Numbered from the stretch's first letter, positions 34,508-42,570 are shown. The stretch: 64,000 nucleotides of DNA from Anaerococcus sp. Marseille-Q7828 (GCF_949769285.1 NZ_OX458331.1:1798001-1862000); one strand, 5' to 3'. Program-made: numbers and translations. The notes: a model not told the origin generated them from the letters alone.

Positions 34508-36305
34508 TTTCTCTTATCTCAAATATAGCAGCTTCATATTCCCAAAGTTCCAATTTGAGATTACTTCCTTTCTTAACTTCTATCTTTCTTAAATTATCTC
34601 TTGCTCCTCCATATTTTTGGTCAAAAGAATTAAGTCTCTCTATAAATACTAAGTCCTCGTCATATGGGAATTCATAGCCACCATGATAGAGATTGGCCAT
34701 ATTAAGTACAACTAAAAATCTCTTATCATCTGCTATCCTTTCAAAAGCAAAGACAGATGTATTCGCATCATCTACTATTATCCACCTAAATCCAGCCTCT
34801 TCATAATCATATTTGAAAAATGCATCATTTTCTTTATATAGGTAATTTAAATCTTTCAAATATCTATTAAAATCATCATGTTTTGGATAGGATAGAATGT
34901 CCCAATTTATGCTAGCATTTTCATTCCATTCGTCAAATGTAGCAATTTCATTGCCCATAAAGTTTAAAATCTTGCCAGGATGAGCCATTTGATAAGTGTA
35001 TAAGACCTTAAGCTCTTTAAACTTATCTTCATATGATCCACTCATCTTATTTACCATAGCGCCCTTAAGGTGAACTACTTCGTCATGGCTAAGAGGCAGC
35101 ATAAATCTCTCATTGTAAAAATAAAACATTGAAAATGTTATTTTTGAGTGGTGGTGACTTCTATTGTAGGAATCTACCTTAAAATACTTAGTGGTATCAT
35201 TCATCCAACCCAAGTCCCATTTGTAGTCAAATCCAAGACCGTCTTCATCAACAGGACTTGTAACTTTAGGATATGCCGATGAGTCCTCGGCTATTAGCAT
35301 AACATCAGGAAAAGAATTTTGTAAATCCTTATTTGCATCCTTGATGAAATTTATATTGTCAAAATGGACACCACGGTTTTCATTGCCGTTGTAATAGATC
35401 ATATAGGAAACTGCATCTACTCTTATGCCATCAATGTGGAAATTTTCTATCCAATAAGCAAAGGATGATTTCATAAATGACCTTACATGGCCTTTGGAAT
35501 AGTCAAAATTGACTGAACCCCACTCAGAGTAAGTTAGCCCATCATAGGGTGATTCATAAAGATGAGTCCCATCAAAGGTCTTTAATCCATAATAATCATT
35601 GGCAAAGTGAACTGCCACTAAATCTAATATAACTCCTATGCCATTTTGGTGAAGTAAGTCGACAAATTTCTTAAAATCTACAGGCCTACCATATCTAGCA
35701 CTTGTAGCAAAAAAACCTGTGGATTGGTAGCCCCAAGATGGATAAAAAGGATATTCAGTAACTGGCATTATCTCAACATGAGTATAATTCATCTTTTTGA
35801 CGTGATCGATTAGCTTATCAACTATATCAAGAAAGTTTACATTGCCCCCATATCTCAACCAAGAACCTATATGAAGTTCGTATATGTTTAAGGCCTTATC
35901 AAAATTCTTATCTCTTTTTTCAATAAAATCTGAATCATTAAATTCGTAGGAATCATCAGTGATAAGTGTTGCAAAGTCACCTTCATAATCCATGGCCTTG
36001 CCAAAAGGATCAGCATGGTAGACCCAGTTTCCATCCTTAACTACTGCATATTTATAATAATCTCCTACTTTCGCAGGAAGTTTTATGAAAAAATATCCCA
36101 AATTGACGTTTTTTGTCATCTGGATATTTTCCCAATTTGTAAAATCTCCTTGGACATAAACTGCGTCTGCATTAGGCGCATAGACTCTAAATATATATCC
36201 GTCATCGCTAGCTAAGGCTCCCCATATTTCATGGCCCTTGTGAGAATTACCAGCTATATATGATTTAATTGCTTCATAATCAGTATTAATTAAATTTACT
36301 TGCAT
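34491..36305 (-). CDS. glgB: 1,4-alpha-glucan branching enzyme
   Basis: GH13 enzyme that introduces alpha-1,6 branches into glycogen-like glucans. An N-terminal CBM48 domain (about 30-125, VYAPNADAVYVQGDFTNW) precedes the barrel with ELHIGSWLRYGGNVNF, the nucleophile Asp in IDGIRVDAVSYMIYYN (about 300), the acid Glu in MLIAEDSSAYP (about 345) and the third carboxylate in LPLSHDEVVHLKG (about 410). The C-terminal all-beta domain is present. 604 residues is slightly short of the 630-730 norm. No glgA, glgC or glgP is nearby, so glycogen synthesis must be completed elsewhere, or the enzyme acts on external glucans. Confidence 0.92.
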   Translation of the reverse strand: MQVNLINTDYEAIKSYIAGNSHKGHEIWGALASDDGYIFRVYAPNADAVYVQGDFTNWENIQMTKNVNLGYFFIKLPAKVGDYYKYAVVKDGNWVYHADPFGKAMDYEGDFATLITDDSYEFNDSDFIEKRDKNFDKALNIYELHIGSWLRYGGNVNFLDIVDKLIDHVKKMNYTHVEIMPVTEYPFYPSWGYQSTGFFATSARYGRPVDFKKFVDLLHQNGIGVILDLVAVHFANDYYGLKTFDGTHLYESPYDGLTYSEWGSVNFDYSKGHVRSFMKSSFAYWIENFHIDGIRVDAVSYMIYYNGNENRGVHFDNINFIKDANKDLQNSFPDVMLIAEDSSAYPKVTSPVDEDGLGFDYKWDLGWMNDTTKYFKVDSYNRSHHHSKITFSMFYFYNERFMLPLSHDEVVHLKGAMVNKMSGSYEDKFKELKVLYTYQMAHPGKILNFMGNEIATFDEWNENASINWDILSYPKHDDFNRYLKDLNYLYKENDAFFKYDYEEAGFRWIIVDDANTSVFAFERIADDKRFLVVLNMANLYHGGYEFPYDEDLVFIERLNSFDQKYGGARDNLRKIEVKKGSNLKLELWEYEAAIFEIRENEQTN

Positions 36306-36307
36306 AT

Positions 36308-36925
36308 CTAGCCCTCAATCATATCGGCAATATGCTTAATTAATATCTCGATTCCTTTGGAGTTTTTTGCTCCTCTTGGGATTATTATATCAGCATATTT
36401 TTTGGTTGGTTCTACATATTTTTCATGCATTGGTTTAACTTGTTTTATATATTGTTCCAATACAGATTCTAAGCTTCTGCCACGTTCTTTGGTATCGCGT
36501 AGGATTCTTCTTTGTAATCTTACGTCGCTATCAGCATCTATAAAAACTTTTGTATCTGTGATATCTCTGATTTTTTTATCTTCCAAAACTAAGATACCCT
36601 CGATTAGTATGATCTTACTAGGGCTTATCCTTGTAGTTTCCTTGCTCCTAGTATGAATAGTGTAATCATATCTTGGCATATCAATAGATTGACCTTGTTG
36701 AAGTTTTAATAAATCCTCATAAAAAAGTTCATTGTCAAAGGCACCAGGATAGTCGTAATTTAGTTTACTTCTCTGGTCAAAGGACATATCATCGTGGGCC
36801 TTATAGTAATTGTCATGGCCGATAACAATAAGGTCATCCTCAAATGTTTCATCAATTTGCTTGACAATAGAGGATTTGCCTGAGGCTGATCCACCAGCTA
36901 CTGCTATGATTTTGATATCTGTCAT
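36308..36925 (-). CDS. udk: Uridine kinase
   Basis: Phosphorylates uridine and cytidine to UMP and CMP in pyrimidine salvage. P-loop AVAGGSASGKSSIVKQ (about 8-23), the VIGHDNYYKAHDDM lid/acceptor region (about 35-48), YDYPGAFD and HTRSKET (nucleoside binding) are all typical. 205 residues is standard. Two bases separate it from glgB and its start overlaps the dehydrogenase gene upstream by 4 bases, so the genes are translationally coupled despite their unrelated roles. Confidence 0.95.
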   Translation of the reverse strand: MTDIKIIAVAGGSASGKSSIVKQIDETFEDDLIVIGHDNYYKAHDDMSFDQRSKLNYDYPGAFDNELFYEDLLKLQQGQSIDMPRYDYTIHTRSKETTRISPSKIILIEGILVLEDKKIRDITDTKVFIDADSDVRLQRRILRDTKERGRSLESVLEQYIKQVKPMHEKYVEPTKKYADIIIPRGAKNSKGIEILIKHIADMIEG

Positions 36926-37872
36926 AATTTAATCTCGTTTATAATATTTCCGTCTAAATATTCATATATATTGTTAAATACAATTTCAGCCCTATTTTCC
37001 ATAGCTTCTTTGGTGTAAAATGCCACGTGATTGGTCAAAATACAATTTTTGGCATTTCTAAGTGGATAGTCCGCTGGAAGAGGTGGTTCCATATCAAAAA
37101 CATCTATACCAGCACGGACTTTGTCGTCATTTAGTAGTTTTGCCAAATAATCATTGTCCACTACTGGTCCCCTAGCACAGTTGATTAAAATTGCATTTTC
37201 TTTCATTTTGTCAAGCTTATCTTTGTCTAAGAAATTTTTAGTTTCTTTATTATTTGGAATGTGGAGTGATACTATGTCAGACTCTTCTAATAATGTATCC
37301 AAATCAGTGTATTTGACACCCATGTCCTTAACTTCTTCTTTTTCAGTTCTAGAATAAGCTAGGATTTCGCAGCCAAAAACTTGTAAGAGTTCTATTAATT
37401 TGATGCCAATATTACCTGTACCAATTACACCAAATTTTTTGCCCTTTAGGGTTTGACCAAGTAGTTTATGGCTGGCATTGTCAAAAATGTTTTCACGATT
37501 TTCGTTAAATTTTCTCAAAACTCCTATAGCAAGGCCTATTACAAGTTCTGCTACAGAATCATCAGAATATCCACTAGCATTTAATAAAGTGATGCCATTT
37601 TTCTTTATTGCATCCAAATCCACGTGATCAACACCAGTAAATGCAACATCTACCAATTCCAAATTAGGACAAGCATCTATTACTTTTGCACTTAGTGGTT
37701 TGTTTGTAATTATTGCAATATCAGAATCTTTAAGTCTTTCGATTATTTCATCATCATCTTTTGCAAGATCATCATAAAAAACAAATTCGTGACCCATTTC
37801 TTCAAGTTTTTCTTTATTATTTAAAATAGTTTCTTCACTAACTTCTAAGGGATTTAACAATGTAATTTTCAT
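36922..37872 (-). CDS. D-isomer-specific 2-hydroxyacid dehydrogenase
   Basis: NAD-dependent oxidoreductase of the SerA/GyaR/LdhA superfamily. The NAD-binding GVIGTGNIG is at about 147-155. The catalytic triad is Arg in INCARGPVVD (about 233), Glu in DVFDMEPPLP (about 262) and His in TNHVAFYTKEA (about 283). No ACT domain, so it is not full-length SerA. The substrate (glyoxylate, hydroxypyruvate, phosphoglycerate or a keto acid) cannot be fixed from sequence. ATG follows TAGGAGG. First gene of the unit that continues into udk, glgB and apbE. Confidence 0.88.
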   Translation of the reverse strand: MKITLLNPLEVSEETILNNKEKLEEMGHEFVFYDDLAKDDDEIIERLKDSDIAIITNKPLSAKVIDACPNLELVDVAFTGVDHVDLDAIKKNGITLLNASGYSDDSVAELVIGLAIGVLRKFNENRENIFDNASHKLLGQTLKGKKFGVIGTGNIGIKLIELLQVFGCEILAYSRTEKEEVKDMGVKYTDLDTLLEESDIVSLHIPNNKETKNFLDKDKLDKMKENAILINCARGPVVDNDYLAKLLNDDKVRAGIDVFDMEPPLPADYPLRNAKNCILTNHVAFYTKEAMENRAEIVFNNIYEYLDGNIINEIKL

Positions 37873-37949
37873 TTCTTCCTCCTAAGTTTCCTAATCTAAC
37901 TATACTCGAAATCCATATATAAATTAAGATAAAATTCAAAAAATAAAGT

Positions 37950-38456
37950 TTAATCAACTTTACCCATTTTTTTCTTTTCCTTAGATCTTTTTCTAAGCAT
38001 TTTAAAGAAAGTTTGAAGTTCATATAGGCATTCTTCTTCCATCAATCCAAACTCAGCATCCAAGAAGTGTAGTTGGCTCCTATCTCCTGTGATATTGGTA
38101 TTAGAACCACAAGCACCTCTTTTGTAATCTGGTATGCCTATAACAAGTCTTCCTATCCTAGAATTGATTATAGCCCCAGCACACATTGAACAAGGTTCCA
38201 TAGTGACATACATGGTAGTTTCTTCCAATCTAAAATCATCAAAATACTCATTGGCTTCTTTGATTGCAATAAGCTCAGCATGGTATAGGGCAGACTTACC
38301 CTTGTAAGTGAAATTGTGACCACGACCAATAATTTTGCCATCATAGACAATCACACAACCCACAGGCACTTCCTCAACAAAACGAGCAAGACGTGCCTCA
38401 TATAAGGCTTCATTCATATAAAATTTATCTAAATCAGAAAAAGAAATATTATCCAT
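37950..38456 (-). CDS. tadA: tRNA-specific adenosine deaminase
   Basis: Converts A34 to inosine in tRNA-Arg(ACG). The zinc-dependent deaminase motif is complete: HAELIAI (His and catalytic Glu, about 59-65) and PCSMCAGAI (about 89-97). RGACGSNTNI is also typical. 168 residues, with a Lys/Arg-rich C-terminal tail. ATG follows TTGGAG. A structured-RNA candidate lies about 60 bases upstream. In Bacillus the gene next to tadA is the SRP RNA, but the RNA candidate here lacks the SRP apical motif. Confidence 0.94.
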   Translation of the reverse strand: MDNISFSDLDKFYMNEALYEARLARFVEEVPVGCVIVYDGKIIGRGHNFTYKGKSALYHAELIAIKEANEYFDDFRLEETTMYVTMEPCSMCAGAIINSRIGRLVIGIPDYKRGACGSNTNITGDRSQLHFLDAEFGLMEEECLYELQTFFKMLRKRSKEKKKMGKVD

Positions 38457-38510
38457 AAAAACTCCAAAAAAGCATAATAAACACTAGCAAAACTTTAGAA
38501 ATTTGCTGTA

Positions 38511-38617
38511 AAAAAATAATCGTTCCAAAATCATAAGAGCAATCTCCCAGAAAGGTCTAAGTTAACAAGTTATAAAAACCATAGTTTTCTGAGAGCTAAC
38601 TCGATTTATAGAACGAT
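38511..38617 (-). ncRNA. Candidate structured RNA upstream of tadA
   Basis: A long imperfect hairpin of about 99 bases: ATCGTTC (38617-38611) pairs with GAACGAT (38525-38519), then AAATC/GATTT, GAG/CTC, and a perfect 10-bp arm (38544-38553 with 38586-38595, one wobble) around a roughly 32-base loop. On the minus strand the closing stem is followed by TATTTTTTT, as in an intrinsic terminator. It could be an independent small RNA or a tadA attenuator. The rest of 38457-38725 shows no gene. Confidence 0.45.
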
Positions 38618-38725
38618 ATACATCTATTAATTTGCAATAATCCCTTAAAATTCACTTTTAGTCTGCAGAAATGAAATACTAAAGTTAGACTTGTGATGCA
38701 ATTTAAATAAATACAACTTAAATAT

Positions 38726-38992
38726 CTATTTATATATATTTTTTCTATGACCCACTTCTAAGGCCAAGATAATTAATTTATCATCTCTGATATCACAAAT
38801 TACCCTGTATTGACCAAATCTATATCTCCATAGACCCTTATAGTCCCCAGTTAATGCTTTGCCAAAACTTCTAGGATTTTCCATTCCATCAAGCTTATTT
38901 TTCATATCTTTGGAAATCATAAGAGCAACTTGCCTATCCATTTTCTTTAGGGTTTTTCTAACATTCTTAGATAAAACTAAGCTATAAGTCAC
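38726..38992 (-). CDS. RelE/ParE-type toxin
   Basis: An 88-residue basic protein, MTYSLVLSKNVRKTLKKMD at the start, then GLWRYRFGQYRVICDIRDDKLIILALEVGHRK, the typical RelE beta-sheet with Arg and Tyr residues lining the mRNA-cleavage site and a GHRKNIY end. The GTG at 38992 is preferred over an upstream TTG at 39007 because GGAG lies 9 bases before it and the family begins here. It overlaps the antitoxin gene by 11 bases, the normal antitoxin-toxin coupling. Confidence 0.9.
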   Translation of the reverse strand: MTYSLVLSKNVRKTLKKMDRQVALMISKDMKNKLDGMENPRSFGKALTGDYKGLWRYRFGQYRVICDIRDDKLIILALEVGHRKNIYK

Positions 38993-39209
38993 TTTCAAGC
39001 TCTCCAATCATCTGGTCTATAGTGATTGTTTCAGGATTTTTATTAAATTCGTCCAGAGCATTAATTCCGATTTCATAATCTAGTTGATCTTCAATTTTCT
39101 CTGCCAATGCAGACTTAAAAAGCTCAGATAAACTCTTGCCAGTGTATTTTGAATAAGATCTAAAAAGTTGATCTTCTTCTTCATTTAATCTTAAAGAAAC
39201 ATTAGCCAT
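38982..39209 (-). CDS. RelB-type ribbon-helix-helix antitoxin
   Basis: A 75-residue acidic protein. ANVSLRLNEEEDQLFRSYSK (residues 2-21) is a ribbon-helix-helix strand and helix, KSLSELFKSALAEKIED the second helix; the C-terminal part wraps the toxin. ATG at 39209 is preceded by AAGGAGG; the frame's earlier ATG at 39236 lies inside the operator and has no ribosome binding site. It should neutralise the RelE-type toxin and repress its own promoter through the palindrome at 39225-39247. Confidence 0.88.
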   Translation of the reverse strand: MANVSLRLNEEEDQLFRSYSKYTGKSLSELFKSALAEKIEDQLDYEIGINALDEFNKNPETITIDQMIGELESDL

Positions 39210-39224
39210 ATAAACCTCCTTATC

Positions 39225-39247
39225 ATTGTAATACATTGTATTACAAT
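39225..39247. promoter_or_regulatory. Palindromic operator and -10 region of the toxin-antitoxin operon
   Basis: Perfect 10-bp arms ATTGTAATAC (39225-39234) and GTATTACAAT (39238-39247) around a 3-base centre. On the minus strand a TTGCTT -35 lies 16 bases before TACAAT, which falls inside the palindrome, so binding of the antitoxin would block RNA polymerase. Confidence 0.75.
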
Positions 39248-39351
39248 TTTAGAAAAAAGCAAGGTCTATACAGTTAATTTACTCCTAATAAAACATAGTA
39301 TATAAATCAAAAACTTACTAAACATTAGAGATTATTAAATAATAAACAAAT

Positions 39352-39378
39352 AAAAAAGCGCTGGAAAATTCCAACGCT
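39352..39378 (-). terminator. Terminator of tRNA-Arg
   Basis: AGCGCTGG (39357-39364) pairs with CCAACGCT (39371-39378), one wobble, followed by a six-base U-run on the minus strand, 5 bases past the tRNA CCA end. Confidence 0.88.
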
Positions 39379-39382
39379 AATC

Positions 39383-39460
39383 TGGTGTTCCAGAGAGGAT
39401 TCGAACCTCCGACACCCGCCTTAGGAGGGCGGTGCTCTATCCAGCTGAGCTACTGAAACA
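39383..39460 (-). tRNA. tRNA-Arg, anticodon CCU, with encoded CCA
   Basis: Minus strand 39460 to 39383. Acceptor TGTTTCA pairs with TGGAACA and is followed by CCA. The D arm contains AGCTCAGCTGGATAGAGC, the T arm has GGTTCGAATCC. The anticodon stem CCGCC/GGCGG encloses CTCCTAA, giving anticodon CCT (39425-39423) for the AGG codon. All arms are intact. Confidence 0.97.
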
Positions 39461-39850
39461 AGCAAGCCTGGCCGACTTCCTGTGAGGCCTCGTGCTACAG
39501 GCACGAAATACCGCAGCGAAGCGAGGACCTATAAAAACGCCGTAGGCACATTTTAAACTAGGCCGTCCGCCTCATGGAGGACCCTCCATGGAATGGTCGC
39601 AGGGCGTAAGCCCGAGAACTCTGGCCGGCTTCCTGTGAGGCCTCGTGCAGTTATCTGGATTCGCTTTTGCTCGTCTCAGATATGAAAACACATATGTGTT
39701 TTAACCCATGGTGCTAGGACTAAGCACGGAATACCGCAGAGCCATAGGCTCTAGGACCTTCAATAAAAGCCTAAGACTAATTTTTAATTTGGTCAGCTTC
39801 ATTTGAGGTCCTAGACTATCGAGGACCTCTTGTAAACTAACTTAAATTAT
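39461..39850 (-). repeat. GC-rich array of four related hairpin units next to tRNA-Arg
   Basis: A 390-base stretch without a gene, much richer in GC than its surroundings. It holds four units: 39468-39530, 39559-39620, 39621-39759 and a short one at 39789-39828. On the plus strand each opens with a head like CTGGCCGACTTCCTGTGAGG; the first three continue with a variable hairpin, a core like GGAATACCGCAG, a second variable hairpin, and AGGACCT. Hairpin sequences differ between units but stay paired: CGTGC/GCACG, CATGGAGG/CCTCCATG, GTGC/GCAC for the first; GGGC/GCCC and AGAGCC/GGCTCT for the second. The third unit has an insertion of about 60 bases with palindrome AAAACACATATGTGTTTT. Orientation is inferred from the adjacent tRNA. 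Confidence 0.8.
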
Positions 39851-39863
39851 ATCACAAGTATTT

Positions 39864-41072
39864 TTATCTTGCAATCAAAACTTTAAGCAAGAAATCTGCT
39901 GAATCTTGAAGAGATCTGACTATTCTTGCAAAAAGTGATGCTTGGTCTAAGTTCGACTTTGATATTAGGGATACATCATATTCCTTATCTTCATAACTTA
40001 CATTTGCATTTCCAAGCACTTGGCCAGATTTGATTGGTGCTTTTATATTTTCTTGTAGCTTAGTCTTTACAGCTGGATTTTCTCCCGTTTTTACAATCAT
40101 TTCTACATTTTGATTTGGGTATAGTTCAACGTAACCTTGTTTGGCTGTGTTTACTTTAAGTGAATCATAAGCAACATTGGTATCAAGAACTTTGACCTTA
40201 TCGTAATATCTTGATACATAATAAATCAAGTCACTCATAGCCTTATCTCTAGTATCTTTTTGGTCTGCACCAAGCAAAACAGCAATCGTCCTAAAATCAT
40301 CTTTGCTGTCAATCTCTTTCATATCAACTGTAGAAACTAAACAATATCCTGCTTCTTCTGTACTACCTGTCTTTAGGCCATCCACTCCTGGAATTTCTCC
40401 AATCAAAGGGATAGTGCTATTTACATCTATTTCACGTCTCTTATCTTCTATTTTTCTAACTTTGCTATATTCCAAAACTTCAGGATATTTTTCTATTATA
40501 TACTTACTTAATACATACAAATCTTTCGCTGAAGATGAGTTTTGGTTGCCAGATTCTGTCTGAACTCCGCTTGCATTGTAATAAACCTGGCTATCCAAGC
40601 CTAGTTCTCCCGCTTTCATATTCATCAGCCTTGCAAATTCGCTTTCAGAATCAGATACAGTTACTGCTAGCTGGTAGGCACAGTCATTGCCACTTACTAC
40701 CATGAGACCTTGAAGAAGTTCTTCTATTGTATATACTTCCCCTTCGTCTAATCCTAGGTAAGAGTATTCCCAGCTGTGGAACTTGGCTGCTTCTTCATCA
40801 ACAGTTACTTCTTGGTCTAGGGATAGCTTGCCTTCATCTATCTTTTCTTTTACTATTAAATATGTCATTAGTTTGCTTAATGATGCTATTGGATATGGAG
40901 TAGTTGAATCTTTTTCGTAATAAATATCTCCATTTTCCTCATTACCGATGATATAGGCTTTGACGTTTTGATCTAGTCCTACAACTTGGCTTTGGTTGGC
41001 TGCAAGAGCATTTATAGGAAATAGTAAGATTAAGAGCACTACAATTAATGTTGATATTTTATTTTTTCTCAT
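39864..41072 (-). CDS. D-alanyl-D-alanine carboxypeptidase (PBP5/DacA type)
   Basis: Removes the terminal D-Ala from peptidoglycan stem peptides outside the membrane. Sec signal peptide with cleavage near ALAA (about residue 25). The penicillin-binding motifs are SLSK (Ser64, Lys67), SGN (127-129) and KTG (234-236). A C-terminal beta domain (about 285-375) and an amphipathic terminal helix that would anchor it to the membrane follow. 402 residues. ATG follows AGGAG. The hairpin-unit array begins directly after its stop and no conventional terminator is seen there, so read-through toward tRNA-Arg is possible. Confidence 0.93.
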   Translation of the reverse strand: MRKNKISTLIVVLLILLFPINALAANQSQVVGLDQNVKAYIIGNEENGDIYYEKDSTTPYPIASLSKLMTYLIVKEKIDEGKLSLDQEVTVDEEAAKFHSWEYSYLGLDEGEVYTIEELLQGLMVVSGNDCAYQLAVTVSDSESEFARLMNMKAGELGLDSQVYYNASGVQTESGNQNSSSAKDLYVLSKYIIEKYPEVLEYSKVRKIEDKRREIDVNSTIPLIGEIPGVDGLKTGSTEEAGYCLVSTVDMKEIDSKDDFRTIAVLLGADQKDTRDKAMSDLIYYVSRYYDKVKVLDTNVAYDSLKVNTAKQGYVELYPNQNVEMIVKTGENPAVKTKLQENIKAPIKSGQVLGNANVSYEDKEYDVSLISKSNLDQASLFARIVRSLQDSADFLLKVLIAR

Positions 41073-41081
41073 AGTTTTCTC

Positions 41082-41912
41082 CTAATTCATGAACGATTCT
41101 AGCTTTTTGTAATTTTTTCTAAGCACTTTTAATGTTTCCACATCAATTTCTTTTGGATATGCGTATCCTAAGTCCTTGCATACTTCCATGGCAAGTTTTC
41201 TAAATAGGACACAAGCTTTAAACAATGAAAAATATACATCCATCAAATCATCGTGGCTAAAGGTCAAAAGATAATTTTCTTTTATATCATATTCCAAGGT
41301 GTTTACCAAATTTTGCCCATCATCTCCCATGGAAAGCTTGTATGCATATTTGTTTTTGACATAAAAATCCACCATATTTGTTAGATGTTTTCTAACTTCT
41401 TCCAGTTTTAAGCTCGCTGCAATAGGATCTTTTTTATCTACAAATAATGATGTTTCGTATGCTTTTGCAAAGAAATTTTTTATAGTAGACATAACTTCGT
41501 ATTCCTTTGGCATTTGATAGCTAAAGTCATTACTAGTTTCAAGCTTATAAAAGCCTGGTTTGCTATACAAAACTTTTATCTGACCAGGAACACTTTTTAT
41601 GAACGCATCTAGAAAATCTTCTGAAATTATCGATTCTGTTAGCTTTAAATTATTATCTGTGTAAATATTTAAGCTAGTATAATTAAAAGTATCTTTTTCA
41701 AAAGAAAACTCGTCCTTTTGCCTATTAAGCAATATAACATCGTCAAAAATCTGGACCAATTCTTCTTCCATTTTTCCAACTATGACTTCATTTACAATAG
41801 TATAAATGTGTATGAATGAATCATAGGAGTTATCCTCTAAGTAGTAAATAGCTTCTATAGATTCATTATTTTTAGCATAGTTAATGATTTTATTACTTAT
41901 CTCTTTATTCAT
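41082..41912 (-). CDS. ANT(6)-like protein lacking the nucleotidyltransferase motif
   Basis: A 276-residue cytosolic protein. Its layout follows the aminoglycoside 6-adenylyltransferase (AadE/AadS) family: an N-terminal EISNKIINYAKNNESIEAIY, a middle PGQIKVLYSKPG, and a C-terminal helix bundle ending LFRKLAMEVCKDLGYAYP. The catalytic GSRxN...D.D motif, expected around residues 20-45, is replaced by YLEDNSYDSF, so adenylyl transfer is doubtful. It may be a non-catalytic paralogue or have another substrate. It overlaps the Nudix gene by 8 bases. Similarity was judged by eye. Confidence 0.6.
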   Translation of the reverse strand: MNKEISNKIINYAKNNESIEAIYYLEDNSYDSFIHIYTIVNEVIVGKMEEELVQIFDDVILLNRQKDEFSFEKDTFNYTSLNIYTDNNLKLTESIISEDFLDAFIKSVPGQIKVLYSKPGFYKLETSNDFSYQMPKEYEVMSTIKNFFAKAYETSLFVDKKDPIAASLKLEEVRKHLTNMVDFYVKNKYAYKLSMGDDGQNLVNTLEYDIKENYLLTFSHDDLMDVYFSLFKACVLFRKLAMEVCKDLGYAYPKEIDVETLKVLRKNYKKLESFMN

Positions 41913-42492
41913 CTTTATCTAAGCCTTCTATAAAGTTTTTGAGAAGTTTTGCAGTAAGGCCCCAAATCACTGGAGTTGTATCATAAAAATACATATCGTG
42001 ATATAAGGAGGTAAAGTTATAATCTTTACCATTTGGAATTTTATCAAAAGGAAAATCACTAGGAAATTCCATTTTGTAAGGAGCTCTATACATTATAGGC
42101 TCATTATTCTTTAGAAAATCAACATCTACTGCAAAAACAGATTCTACTTCTTCATTATACTTTATTTCTTCAATTTTTTTATTAATCCTCCCATAAAAAG
42201 CTTTGACATGCCTATATGAAGAAGTTAATATCATTGAAGAATATCCATCAAGGATTATATCCTCTCTATCAAGAAGCAATTCTTCCATAGTTTCTCTTAT
42301 GGCAGCATCCTCGAAAGTCTCTCCCATTTCTACCCTACCACCTGGGAAAGAAACCTCTCCTGGCTGGGTAATATGCTTACTGCGCACTTCCAAGAGTATG
42401 TGATCTTTGCCTTCTATCTTTATAATAGGTATAAAAACAGCATAATTTTTTATTTTTTCATAAAACTCGTCATCGACTAATAATGATTTCAT
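41905..42492 (-). CDS. Nudix hydrolase, CoA pyrophosphatase-like
   Basis: Hydrolyses a nucleoside diphosphate linked to another group. The Nudix box is complete: GGRVEMGETFEDAAIRETMEEL (quoted as GGRVEMGETFED and AAIRETMEEL, about 51-72), with REXXEE glutamates for metal binding. The stretch preceding it, SKHITQPGEVSFPGGR, resembles the UPF0035 signature of CoA pyrophosphatases (LLTxRS...PGEVSFPGG). 195 residues. Coupled by overlap to the ANT(6)-like gene. Confidence 0.9.
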   Translation of the reverse strand: MKSLLVDDEFYEKIKNYAVFIPIIKIEGKDHILLEVRSKHITQPGEVSFPGGRVEMGETFEDAAIRETMEELLLDREDIILDGYSSMILTSSYRHVKAFYGRINKKIEEIKYNEEVESVFAVDVDFLKNNEPIMYRAPYKMEFPSDFPFDKIPNGKDYNFTSLYHDMYFYDTTPVIWGLTAKLLKNFIEGLDKDE

Positions 42493-42535
42493 ATCTACCT
42501 CTTAGTTAAATAATATTAAAATATTGTTTAATAGT

Positions 42536-42570
42536 CAAATTTTGAGGTATAATATAAAAAGTAATTATGA
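42536..42570 (+). promoter_or_regulatory. mscL promoter region
   Basis: TTGTTT lies 18 bases upstream of a TATAAT (near 42550) on the plus strand, about 40 bases before ATG 42595, which has AAAGGAG. Approximate position. Confidence 0.45.

Noticed and set aside
38519-38617. Signal recognition particle RNA (scr) next to tadA, as in Bacillus
   Set aside because: The conserved GGTCC...GGAAGCAGC apical motif is absent and the element is upstream, not downstream, of tadA.
39461-39850. CRISPR array or degenerate tRNA cluster
   Set aside because: Units are not evenly spaced short direct repeats with unique spacers, and none folds as a cloverleaf; no cas genes are present.
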